In this document: piece after piece, positions 8,766 to 16,657 of the stretch | Numbering within the stretch: position 1 is the first letter of the stretch | Layout: every line of letters starts with the position of its first letter | From: Draconibacterium sp. | GTDB taxonomy: Bacteria; Bacteroidota; Bacteroidia; Bacteroidales; Prolixibacteraceae | Direction of reading: 5' to 3' | Length of the DNA stretch: 34,800 nt | Assembly: GCA_011620585.1 (NCBI GenBank) | Contig: WOYV01000111.1 | Coordinates: forward strand, 1 to 34,800 | The notes under the pieces: generated by a model | Databases searched by the model: none | Told to the model about the DNA's origin: nothing | Seen by the model: the letters and a program-made list of their open reading frames with translations, nothing else | Program-made: the position numbers and the translations under genes

Positions 8766-8773
8766 CAAAAATA
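8766..8773 (-). promoter_or_regulatory. Candidate -7 element of gldA
   Basis: Minus-strand TATTTTTG fits TAnnTTTG. It would leave a leader of only about 12 bases before the GldA start codon, and no -33 TTG is at the right spacing. Confidence 0.3.
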
Positions 8774-8804
8774 GGGTATTCTTTTTATTTTAGCTGCATT
8801 CAGC

Positions 8805-8812
8805 TAAATTTG
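8805..8812 (+). promoter_or_regulatory. Candidate -7 element of ispG
   Basis: Plus-strand TAAATTTG fits TAnnTTTG. A T-run rather than TTG lies at the -33 position. The leader to the ispG ATG would be about 108 bases. Confidence 0.35.
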
Positions 8813-8926
8813 CAACTCGGCTACAATGATTTAATTAATGAAATGTTCAATAAATAAATTTGTTAAACCAAAAGTAGTGGGTGGCAGTTACAGTACTAAT
8901 CATTGAAAATAAACAACATTAATGAG

Positions 8927-10786
8927 ATGAAAGACCGTCATTTCAACTATATAAAAGATCTCACAAAGTACCAACGACAAGAGACTTCGGAGGTGATGAT
9001 CGGATCGGTTCCGGTGGGGGGTAATAATCCCATCAGGATACAGACCATGACCGATACCGATACCAAGGATACAGAAGCTACTGTCGAGCAAATCATTAGT
9101 GTTATAAAAGCCGGTGCCGACTATGTGCGTGTTACGGTAAAAGGCATGATCGATGCTGAAAACCTCCAGGTCATTAAAAAGGAACTTGTTTCGCGGGGGT
9201 ACAACAATCCTCTGATCGCCGATATTCACTTCAACCCGAAGCTGGCCGAAGTGGCGGCACAGTATGTTTCAAAAGTTAGGATCAACCCCGGAAATTTCTA
9301 CGATAAACGAGCCCAATTCAAGAACCGGATTTATACTGACGAGGAATATAAAAACGAACTGGAGAATATTGAAAAACAATTTGTTCCTTTTCTGAAATTA
9401 TTAAAAGAAACTAAAACAGCACTTCGGATCGGGGCCAACCATGGTTCATTGTCCGACCGGGTGATGAGTCGTTTTGGCGACACACCTGCCGGTATTGCCG
9501 AGTCGGTACTCGAATTTTTACGCATTTGCAAAAAGGAAAATTTCACCAATGTGGTGGTTTCCATTAAGTCGAGCAATACGCGTGTAATGGTGTACACCGT
9601 TCGTTTGCTGAACTTTAAGATGCGTTTGGAAGACATGAAATTTCCAATCCATTTGGGTGTTACCGAAGCCGGCGAAGGAGAAGACGGGCGTATTAAATCG
9701 GCTGTTGGAGTAGGCGCTTTACTTTCGGATGGGATTGGCGACACGGTACGTATTTCTCTTACCGAGCACCCGATCAACGAGATTCCGGTGGCAATGAAAC
9801 TGGTCAATCATTTTAAACGTTACCAGAACCACGCACCAATCACTGCTCCGATGGTGGGGCAAACCAATCCTTTTGAATACGAACGCCGCGACACACGGGC
9901 GGTACTAAACATGGGTGGTAAGCAAATGCCTGTGGTAATTGCCGATTTGGGCGAGCGCAGCATGCGCGAAATGATTCCAATCCGAGGGAAACTTATTCCT
10001 GATTATTTCCTTTCAGGAAACAAAGTTCTCGATATTCATGGAGAAGAATACCCGGTGATCTCGCTCGAAGAATATTTGTTTGAAAGCACCCGATGGGGAA
10101 GGATGAAGTTTATCCGCACCAGTAAAGCCGACTTCGACCGTTTTATGGATATGCACCCCGAGATTATCATGAAACTGAAACAGACACGCAAAACCGTGCT
10201 GATTCTCGAAAGTTTCAATGCTAACCCGATGGCCGAACTCCGTGCATTTTTTATGGCGCTCGAAACACACATCTGGAAAGTACCGGTAATATTATACCGC
10301 AAATACAACGAAAGCCAGTTGGAAGATTTGCAGATAAAAGCCTCTGCCGATTTAGGTGGCCTGCTCATCGATGGTTACGGCGATGGAATCTGCATTTCGA
10401 ACGATCACGAGAATATTACTTTCACCGAGTTAAAAGACCTGAGTTTTGGCATTCTCCAGGCCAGCCGCATGCGTGTTTCAAAAACCGAATTTGTTTCGTG
10501 CCCGGGCTGTGGCCGTACCTTATTTGACTTGCACGATACCACCCGGAAAGTGAAAGAGCATTTCAGACATCTTGATCATCTGAAGATCGGGATCATGGGC
10601 TGCGTGGTAAACGGGCCCGGCGAAATGGGCGACACCGACTATGGTTTTGTGGGAGCAGGTAACAACAAGGTAAACTTGTACAAAGGGCTAAATCCGGTGA
10701 AGCGGCACATTCCGTACGAAAATGCAGTAGAGGAACTCGAACAGTTATTGCGTGATAACGGCGACTGGAAAGATCCGGTGGATTAG
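8927..10786 (+). CDS. ispG: 4-hydroxy-3-methylbut-2-enyl-diphosphate synthase (IspG/GcpE), long form
   Basis: Iron-sulfur enzyme of the methylerythritol phosphate route to isoprenoids. It converts methylerythritol cyclodiphosphate to hydroxymethylbutenyl diphosphate. With the ATG start it is 619 residues; a TTG eight codons upstream is possible. The N-terminal TIM barrel begins with GSVPVGGNNPIRIQTMT and the insert domain typical of Bacteroidota/plant IspG gives the long size. The 4Fe-4S ligands are visible at the C-terminus: Cys525 and Cys528 in SCPGCG, Cys559 in MGCVVNGPGE and Glu566. All are intact. Nothing nearby belongs to the same pathway. Confidence 0.96.
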   Translation: MKDRHFNYIKDLTKYQRQETSEVMIGSVPVGGNNPIRIQTMTDTDTKDTEATVEQIISVIKAGADYVRVTVKGMIDAENLQVIKKELVSRGYNNPLIADIHFNPKLAEVAAQYVSKVRINPGNFYDKRAQFKNRIYTDEEYKNELENIEKQFVPFLKLLKETKTALRIGANHGSLSDRVMSRFGDTPAGIAESVLEFLRICKKENFTNVVVSIKSSNTRVMVYTVRLLNFKMRLEDMKFPIHLGVTEAGEGEDGRIKSAVGVGALLSDGIGDTVRISLTEHPINEIPVAMKLVNHFKRYQNHAPITAPMVGQTNPFEYERRDTRAVLNMGGKQMPVVIADLGERSMREMIPIRGKLIPDYFLSGNKVLDIHGEEYPVISLEEYLFESTRWGRMKFIRTSKADFDRFMDMHPEIIMKLKQTRKTVLILESFNANPMAELRAFFMALETHIWKVPVILYRKYNESQLEDLQIKASADLGGLLIDGYGDGICISNDHENITFTELKDLSFGILQASRMRVSKTEFVSCPGCGRTLFDLHDTTRKVKEHFRHLDHLKIGIMGCVVNGPGEMGDTDYGFVGAGNNKVNLYKGLNPVKRHIPYENAVEELEQLLRDNGDWKDPVD

Positions 10787-10895
10787 GGCGGAGAATCAGC
10801 CAAACGAATGATTTTTTTGTTGACGGTTAAACTAATTTGATAGATTCCTTCTCCAGCTATTGCAGGATCGGAATGATATATTTCCCGATAAGAAA

Positions 10896-10934
10896 GGAGC
10901 AACACGGGGCGACACAGTCGCCCCGTGTTGCTCC
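10896..10934. repeat. Long perfect hairpin, 18-base arms, 3-base loop
   Basis: GGAGCAACACGGGGCGAC, then ACA, then the exact reverse complement. It lies between ispG and the flavin reductase gene. No T-run follows on the plus strand, so it is not a standard terminator. It looks like a REP-type palindromic unit, with a second palindrome following closely. Confidence 0.75.
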
Positions 10935-10955
10935 CTGTTATTTGAAACGCCTGTC

Positions 10956-10997
10956 ATTCCTAAACAGTTTACGGCTGAAGAATCTCTGTTTAGGAAT
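10956..10997. repeat. Inverted repeat, 12-base arms
   Basis: ATTCCTAAACAG and CTGTTTAGGAAT flank an 18-base loop. Together with the hairpin just before it this forms a compound palindromic element that ends 25 bases before the ATG of the next gene. It could be an intergenic repeat family or an mRNA structure affecting that gene. Confidence 0.7.
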
Positions 10998-11021
10998 AAG
11001 TGTAATTATAAAATAGAACAT

Positions 11022-11600
11022 ATGGCAAGAACCTATTGGAAACCCGGAACCATGATCTACCCGCTACCGGCTGTAATGGTAAGTTGTGGCGAAACTCCCG
11101 AAGAGTACAACATAATTACCATTGCCTGGACCGGCACCATCAACAGTGATCCGCCAATGTGCTACATTTCGGTCCGGCCTGGCAGACATTCATACGATAT
11201 CATCAAGCGAACCGGCGAATTCGTAATTAACCTGACGACCGAGAACCTGGCTAAAGCCACTGATTGGTGCGGAGTTCGTTCGGGACGAAAATACGATAAA
11301 TGGAAGGAAATGAACCTGACTCCGGCACCCGCAAAATATGTTAAAGCGCCAATCATCGAAGAATCGCCAGTAAACATCGAATGCCGCGTAAAAGATATTA
11401 TTGAATTGGGGACCCATCATATGTTTATTTCAGAAGTACTGGGTGTTTCGATCGACGATGCTTACCTGAATGAAAATGACGCTTTTAGTTTTTCAAAAGC
11501 TAATCCACTGGTATATACTCATGGCCATTATTTTGGCTTGGGGAAAAAGATCGGAAAATTTGGCTGGACGGTTGAAAAGAAGAAAAAGAAAGCGAAATAG
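11022..11600 (+). CDS. Flavin reductase family protein (FMN-binding split barrel)
   Basis: Predicted cytoplasmic flavoprotein of 192 residues from MARTYWKPGT. An open frame upstream runs through the palindromic repeats and is not family-like, so the internal ATG is chosen. The split-barrel pattern is visible: GTMIYPLPAVMVSC, then NIITIAWTGTINSDPP, then SVRPGRHSYDIIKRTGEFVINL, as in flavin reductase-like domains that bind FMN. The lysine-rich tail KKKKKAK is unusual but simple. The substrate cannot be told. It lies 71 bases before the M3 peptidase gene and may share its transcript. Confidence 0.85.
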   Translation: MARTYWKPGTMIYPLPAVMVSCGETPEEYNIITIAWTGTINSDPPMCYISVRPGRHSYDIIKRTGEFVINLTTENLAKATDWCGVRSGRKYDKWKEMNLTPAPAKYVKAPIIEESPVNIECRVKDIIELGTHHMFISEVLGVSIDDAYLNENDAFSFSKANPLVYTHGHYFGLGKKIGKFGWTVEKKKKKAK

Positions 11601-11671
11601 TCATGTTCTTTTTTCCGCATTTCTGTTTTCTTTGCCCAAAATACGGGATCAGAAATCTAAACAAGAAAAGA

Positions 11672-13768
11672 ATGAAACAAATTTACATTTTAGCAACTAT
11701 GGTTTTAATAAATTTTGGAATGGTAAACGCACAGGACAACCCGCTGCTCGGGACTTTTAACACACCACACGAAGCAGCACCTTTCGATCAGATAAAAACT
11801 GGACATTATATGCCGGCTTTCGCCGAGGGGATACGGCAGGGAGAAACAGATGTTGAGGCAATCAAAAACAACACGGAAGCGCCCACTTTTGAAAATACGA
11901 TTGTTGCACTCGATCATGTTGGGGAATTGCTCAAGCGCACTTCAGGTATCTTTTTTAATTTGCTTGAATCGGAAACCAACGACGATTTGCAGAACATTGC
12001 ACAGGAAGTTTCGCCGCTGCTTACCAAATTTCAGAACGATATTTCGCTCGATCCTGTTCTTTTCGCCCGTGTTAAAAAAGTATACGAACAAAAAGAGTCG
12101 CTCGGGCTGAACACCGAACAAATGACTTTGCTCGAAAACAGTTACATCGGTTTTGTTCGCAGGGGCGCCAATCTTTCGGATGCCGACAAGGAAAAATTCC
12201 GCGGGATCAGCGCCGGGTTGTCGAAACTGTCTTTGACTTTTGGCGAGAATGTGTTGAAGGAAACAAATGCATACGAATTACACATCACCGGTAAAAACCA
12301 GCTGGCAGGGTTGCCTGAAGGTGCGCTCGAAGCTGCTGCCGGCAAAGCAAAGGACAAAGGAAAGGAAGGTTGGGTTTTTGATATCTCGATGCCCAGCTAC
12401 CTTCCTTTTATGAAATACGCCGAAAACCGGGAGCTCCGTAAAGAGTTGTATCTGGCATACGGTTCAAAATCGTTTAAAGGAAATGAATTTGATAACCAGG
12501 AAAACGTAAAACGCATTGCCGGGCTTCGTTTGGAACAAGCCAAATTACTGGGTTATAAAAATTACGCCGATTATGTATTGGAGCGCCGAATGGCAATGAA
12601 TCCGGCTGGTGTGTATGCTTTGCTCGACGATCTTTACCAGGCTTCGTACAACGTGGCCTTACAGGAAAAGAAAGAAATTCAGGAATATGCAAATACCTTG
12701 GGTTTCGAAGGAGAGATCATGCCCTGGGACTGGACCTATTACAGCGAAAAACTTAAGGTGAAGAAATTTGACCTGAGCGACGAGATGCTGAAAACGTATT
12801 TCGAATTGAATAACGTGGTGGATGGTGTTTTTGGATTGGCGACTGAGTTATATGGCATAACATTCAAACCAAATAAAAATATCCCGGTTTATAACGATGA
12901 GGTAACTGCATACGAAGTATTCGACGCTGACGGAAAATTCCTTTCGGTGTTTTACACCGATTTTCACCCACGGGCAAGCAAGCGGGGTGGCGCGTGGATG
13001 AACGATTTTAAAGGACAGTGGAAAGTTAACGGAACCGACTCGCGCCCGCATGTGACCATTGTGATGAATTTTACGCGCCCAACCGAAACCAAGCCTGCCT
13101 TGCTCACTTTCGACGAAGTGGAAACCTTTATGCACGAATTTGGCCATGCGCTGCACGGGATGTTGGCCAATTCAACATATCCAAGTCTTTCGGGAACCAA
13201 CGTTTACCGCGATTTTGTTGAACTTCCTTCGCAAATTATGGAAAACTGGGCGACCGAGAAAGAATTCCTCGACCGCTTTGCCAAACATTACCAAACCGGC
13301 GAAACCATTCCGGCTGAACTGGTTCAAAAGATTGTCGATTCGCAGAATTACCTGGCCGGTTACCTGTCGGTTCGCCAGCTGAGTTTTGGCTACCTCGATA
13401 TGGCATGGCACACACTCGAAGCTCCTTACAAAGGCAGCGTAAAGGAATTTGAAGAAAGCGCCTGGAAGAAAGTACAGATTTTCCCGGTAGTGGATGAAGT
13501 TTGTATGAGCACGCAGTTTGGCCACTTGTTTGCAGGAGGTTACGCAGCCGGTTACTACGGTTACAAGTGGGCGGAAGTGCTGGATGCCGATGCGTTTAGC
13601 GTATTCAAACAAAAAGGTTTGTTCAACAAGGAAGTCGCTGCTTCGTTCCGCAAAAATATTCTTGAAAAAGGTGGCACAGAACACCCGATGACTTTATACA
13701 AACGTTTCCGCGGACAGGAACCCACGGTGGGCGCTTTGCTTGAAAGGAGCGGGTTGAATTTGAATTAA
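11672..13768 (+). CDS. dcp: Secreted M3 family metallopeptidase, peptidyl-dipeptidase Dcp-like
   Basis: Zinc peptidase that cleaves oligopeptides, probably removing C-terminal dipeptides as Dcp does. It is 698 residues, starting at MKQIYILATM after AAGAAAAGA; the frame is open 23 codons further up but without a signal-like start. A signal peptide ends near VNAQD, so the protein is exported to the periplasm. The zinc site is HEFGH at 488-492 with Glu517 in RDFVELPSQIMENW, a wording typical of the Dcp branch rather than OpdA/PepF. The C-terminal FGHLFAGGYAAGYYGYKWAEVLDADAF pattern is also standard. A rho-independent terminator follows. Confidence 0.92.
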   Translation: MKQIYILATMVLINFGMVNAQDNPLLGTFNTPHEAAPFDQIKTGHYMPAFAEGIRQGETDVEAIKNNTEAPTFENTIVALDHVGELLKRTSGIFFNLLESETNDDLQNIAQEVSPLLTKFQNDISLDPVLFARVKKVYEQKESLGLNTEQMTLLENSYIGFVRRGANLSDADKEKFRGISAGLSKLSLTFGENVLKETNAYELHITGKNQLAGLPEGALEAAAGKAKDKGKEGWVFDISMPSYLPFMKYAENRELRKELYLAYGSKSFKGNEFDNQENVKRIAGLRLEQAKLLGYKNYADYVLERRMAMNPAGVYALLDDLYQASYNVALQEKKEIQEYANTLGFEGEIMPWDWTYYSEKLKVKKFDLSDEMLKTYFELNNVVDGVFGLATELYGITFKPNKNIPVYNDEVTAYEVFDADGKFLSVFYTDFHPRASKRGGAWMNDFKGQWKVNGTDSRPHVTIVMNFTRPTETKPALLTFDEVETFMHEFGHALHGMLANSTYPSLSGTNVYRDFVELPSQIMENWATEKEFLDRFAKHYQTGETIPAELVQKIVDSQNYLAGYLSVRQLSFGYLDMAWHTLEAPYKGSVKEFEESAWKKVQIFPVVDEVCMSTQFGHLFAGGYAAGYYGYKWAEVLDADAFSVFKQKGLFNKEVAASFRKNILEKGGTEHPMTLYKRFRGQEPTVGALLERSGLNLN

Positions 13769-13820
13769 GATACATTTCGAATAGAGTTTCGCCGGGTTCT
13801 ACCCCGTGTGCAAGCCTGGG

Positions 13821-13857
13821 AAATTTCATCCTTATTCAGCAGGGATGGAATTTTTTT
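13821..13857 (+). terminator. Rho-independent terminator after the M3 peptidase gene
   Basis: AAATTTCATCC pairs with GGATGGAATTT (11 pairs, one G-U) around an 11-base loop and leads into seven T. It begins 53 bases after the stop codon. The 200 bases from here to 14066 hold no gene I can support. Confidence 0.8.
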
Positions 13858-14066
13858 ATCATTGGTGTGTGTAAAATGTATTTCAACCCTTTATGCCTAT
13901 CGATTATTCTGACATTTATAACAATTTCGCCCATACTGGGCTTATAATTGGATTTTACTGTTCTTTCTATAAATATTGACGCGGCGCTGCCGTTAAAATT
14001 AGCTACAGAGCAGCGAAACATTATTAAAATAAAAATTTGATATTTTCACGGACAGTAGTGTTTTAA

Positions 14067-16442
14067 TTAAAAAAACTCATCAAAATCACCCGTTTTTTTC
14101 TTCACATCCACATCGTCGCAGTCGAGATTGATTTTGAAGTTAGCCGGTTTCTTAAACTGCATGTCATCTTCTTTAATCCCAAGTGTTGGATCGGCCAGCA
14201 CTTTTTTGTAAAAGTATCCCCAAATCGGCAAAGCCATGTTCGCCCCCTGACCCGAGGAAATGGTCCGGAAGTGGATACTCCTCAAATCGGCTCCTGTCCA
14301 TACCCCGGCAGTGAGTTTAGGCGTGATCCCGATAAACCAACCGTCAGAGTGATTTTGCGTGGTCCCGGTTTTCCCGGCAATTGGCATTGTGAATTTTCCA
14401 TACTCCTGTGTTACTCTTTCACGCCATAAATTTGAACCACGTAAACGAATACCTGTTCCTTCATTGATTACACCCTGCAGCAGGTTCAGCATCAGGAACG
14501 AAGTTTCTTCGTCGATGGCTTCGTGCCGGTCGGGCGAGAAACGTGCAATTACGTTCCCGTAGCGGTCTTCGATTCGCGTCACAAAATAAGGTTTGGTATA
14601 TACCCCAAGGTTGGCATAAGTATTAAATGCCCCCACCATTTCGTATAAAGTAACATCCGAAACTCCCAGGAACATGGAATTCACCGGGTCGATCGGGCTA
14701 ACAATTCCGAGGCGTTTCATCACTTCAACCACTGCGGCCGGGTTATATTGTTTGAGTACCCAGGCCGAAATCCGGTTCTTTGAATTGGCCAAACCCCATT
14801 TCAGCGTTACCATCTTACCGTCCATTTCCTCGTCAACATCCGAATCTTTGGGTTCGTAAATCGATCCGTCGGGCTGGATGAATTGCTGGCTTACGTAAGG
14901 AACTTTGGTGCATGGCGTTAGCCCGTTTTGCATGGCCAGTGTATAAAGGAATGGCTTTACCGTAGAACCTATCTGGCGCTTACCGTCTTTCACCATGTCG
15001 TACATAAAATATTTGTAGTTGGGGCCGCCTACGTATGCTTTTACTTTGCCGGTTTCGGTGTCCATGGCCATAAACGACGAGCGGAAGTAACGCAGGTAGT
15101 ATTTAATCGAGTCCATTGGTGTCATGGTGGTATCCCTTTCGCCAGCCCACGAGAAAACCGTCATTTCAGCCGGTTCGTTAAAGCGTTCTTTTATCTCTTC
15201 GAAGCTTTTTCCGCTTAAACGCATCACACGGTAACGTTCGCTTTTTCTGATTTCGCGGTTAAGCAAATCTTCCACTTCTTCGCGGCTCATGTTATTCCCG
15301 AAAGGTGGGTTGTCGAGATCGCTCATGTTCTCGTCGAACAGGGGTTGAAGGTCATATCGCAGATGTTGTTCGATGGCTTCGTTCGCATAACGCTGCATAC
15401 GCGAGTCGAGGGTGGTATAAATTTTCAATCCATCGGTGTAGATGTTGTAATTTTCGCCATTGCTCTTTTTATTTTTATTGCACCAGCCAAACAAGGGATT
15501 GTTCTCCCATTCTGCAAGGTCTTCGATGTATTTTTGTCCCTGCCACCGGGCATAATTCCCGCGTTCGGGTCGTTTCGAAGTAAGCGCTAAACGGAGGTAT
15601 TCGCGGAAATAAGGCGCCGGACCTTCCTTGTAATCAACGCGGTTATATTCGAGCCCGAGCGGAAGTTGTTTTACCGAATCACAAACTTCGGTAGTAATAT
15701 AACCATACTTTTCCATTTGGTTGAGCACGGTATTACGGCGTTGCATCACCAACTCGGGGCGGCGTACCGGATTATACAGCGACGAGTTTTTTGCCATTCC
15801 CACCAACATGGCAGCTTGTTGTAGTTGCAGCGAATCGGGTTGAATGCTGAAATAGACATTGGCTGCCGATTTTATCCCCACCGCATTGTTGAGATAGTCG
15901 TATTTATTTAAATACATCAGGATAATCTCTTCTTTGGTATAACTGCGTTCGAGTTTTACTGCAATTACCCATTCTTTAAATTTTTGAAAGACCAGATCGA
16001 TTTTGCTATCCACTCCGGTTCGCGGAAACAACATTTTAGCCAGTTGCTGACTAAGTGTACTGCCACCTCCCGAACTCGAATCTCCGGTAAGTATTCCTTT
16101 GGCTACACGCACCAAGCCGCGCAGATCGATTCCTGAATGTTTGTAAAAACGCACATCTTCAGTGGCAATTAGTGCATCAATTAAATGCGGAGGGAGACTT
16201 TCGTAATCGACAAAAGTGCGGTTTTCGCTCACAAAATATTTATCAAGGATTTTTCCGTCTTCAAAATATATTTCGGTGGCCAAAATATTTTTTGGATTTT
16301 CAAGCTCTTCGAACGAAGGCATAAAACCCAGTTTCCCATTGGCAATCAATACAAAAAAAAGTATGCCCGCTACAACCGAAAGCAGCACCAGCGCCCAAAA
16401 GGCAATGATATATTTCCTGAAATTCGATGTTTTTCCCTCCAT
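14067..16442 (-). CDS. Class A penicillin-binding protein (PBP1A-type)
   Basis: Bifunctional peptidoglycan synthase, 791 residues, anchored in the inner membrane with the bulk in the periplasm. A short basic cytoplasmic tail is followed by a transmembrane helix (about 11-34). The glycosyltransferase domain has catalytic Glu95 in ATEDVRFYKHSGID, GGSTLSQQLAK (126-136) and EEIILMYLNK. The transpeptidase domain has nucleophile Ser493 in GSTVKPF, the SKN motif in GLANSKNRISAW, and K691-T-G in AGKTGTTQNHSDGW. All catalytic motifs are intact. It is divergent from topA and has a good promoter of its own. Confidence 0.95.
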   Translation of the reverse strand: MEGKTSNFRKYIIAFWALVLLSVVAGILFFVLIANGKLGFMPSFEELENPKNILATEIYFEDGKILDKYFVSENRTFVDYESLPPHLIDALIATEDVRFYKHSGIDLRGLVRVAKGILTGDSSSGGGSTLSQQLAKMLFPRTGVDSKIDLVFQKFKEWVIAVKLERSYTKEEIILMYLNKYDYLNNAVGIKSAANVYFSIQPDSLQLQQAAMLVGMAKNSSLYNPVRRPELVMQRRNTVLNQMEKYGYITTEVCDSVKQLPLGLEYNRVDYKEGPAPYFREYLRLALTSKRPERGNYARWQGQKYIEDLAEWENNPLFGWCNKNKKSNGENYNIYTDGLKIYTTLDSRMQRYANEAIEQHLRYDLQPLFDENMSDLDNPPFGNNMSREEVEDLLNREIRKSERYRVMRLSGKSFEEIKERFNEPAEMTVFSWAGERDTTMTPMDSIKYYLRYFRSSFMAMDTETGKVKAYVGGPNYKYFMYDMVKDGKRQIGSTVKPFLYTLAMQNGLTPCTKVPYVSQQFIQPDGSIYEPKDSDVDEEMDGKMVTLKWGLANSKNRISAWVLKQYNPAAVVEVMKRLGIVSPIDPVNSMFLGVSDVTLYEMVGAFNTYANLGVYTKPYFVTRIEDRYGNVIARFSPDRHEAIDEETSFLMLNLLQGVINEGTGIRLRGSNLWRERVTQEYGKFTMPIAGKTGTTQNHSDGWFIGITPKLTAGVWTGADLRSIHFRTISSGQGANMALPIWGYFYKKVLADPTLGIKEDDMQFKKPANFKINLDCDDVDVKKKTGDFDEFF

Positions 16443-16468
16443 TGATTTTGTATATTAAAATACGGCAG

Positions 16469-16498
16469 CAAATATAGTTTATAATGTACTCGCGGCAA
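16469..16498 (-). promoter_or_regulatory. Promoter of the penicillin-binding protein gene
   Basis: Minus-strand TTG (16496-16498), exactly 19 bases, TATATTTG (16469-16476). Same elements and spacing as the tRNA promoter. Transcription would begin near 16462, about 20 bases before the ATG. Confidence 0.7.
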
Positions 16499-16594
16499 TT
16501 GTTTTAACGGGTCAAACCTTGGTAATATTTTGGATTTTTCGAAATAATATCATCATTTTCAAAGAAATAGTATTCTAAAAAATCGTTGTGTAAA

Positions 16595-16627
16595 TTTTGA
16601 ACTTAGCATTTGATTTGCTTTAATTTG
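16595..16627 (+). promoter_or_regulatory. Candidate promoter of topA
   Basis: Plus-strand TTTTG (16595-16599), 20 bases, TTAATTTG (16620-16627), which misses TAnnTTTG at one base. The start codon follows about 30 bases later, with AGGAAAAG near 16639 as a possible ribosome site. Confidence 0.4.
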
Positions 16628-16657
16628 CAGAAATTTTAGGAAAAGTTAAAAGAGCGT

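Noticed and set aside
10896-10934. Terminator of ispG
   Set aside because: The hairpin is strong but no T-run follows on the plus strand, and a second palindrome is next to it; a repeat element fits better.
10860-11021. N-terminal extension of the flavin reductase-like protein
   Set aside because: The extra 54 codons run through the hairpin repeats and are not part of the family; the ATG at 11022 is preferred.
13172-13684. 170-codon frame opposite the M3 peptidase gene
   Set aside because: Antisense of the catalytic domain; no independent support.
13858-14066. Possible gene remnant between the M3 peptidase and the penicillin-binding protein gene
   Set aside because: A minus-strand 61-codon frame exists, but I could not link it to any family and it has no start signal.
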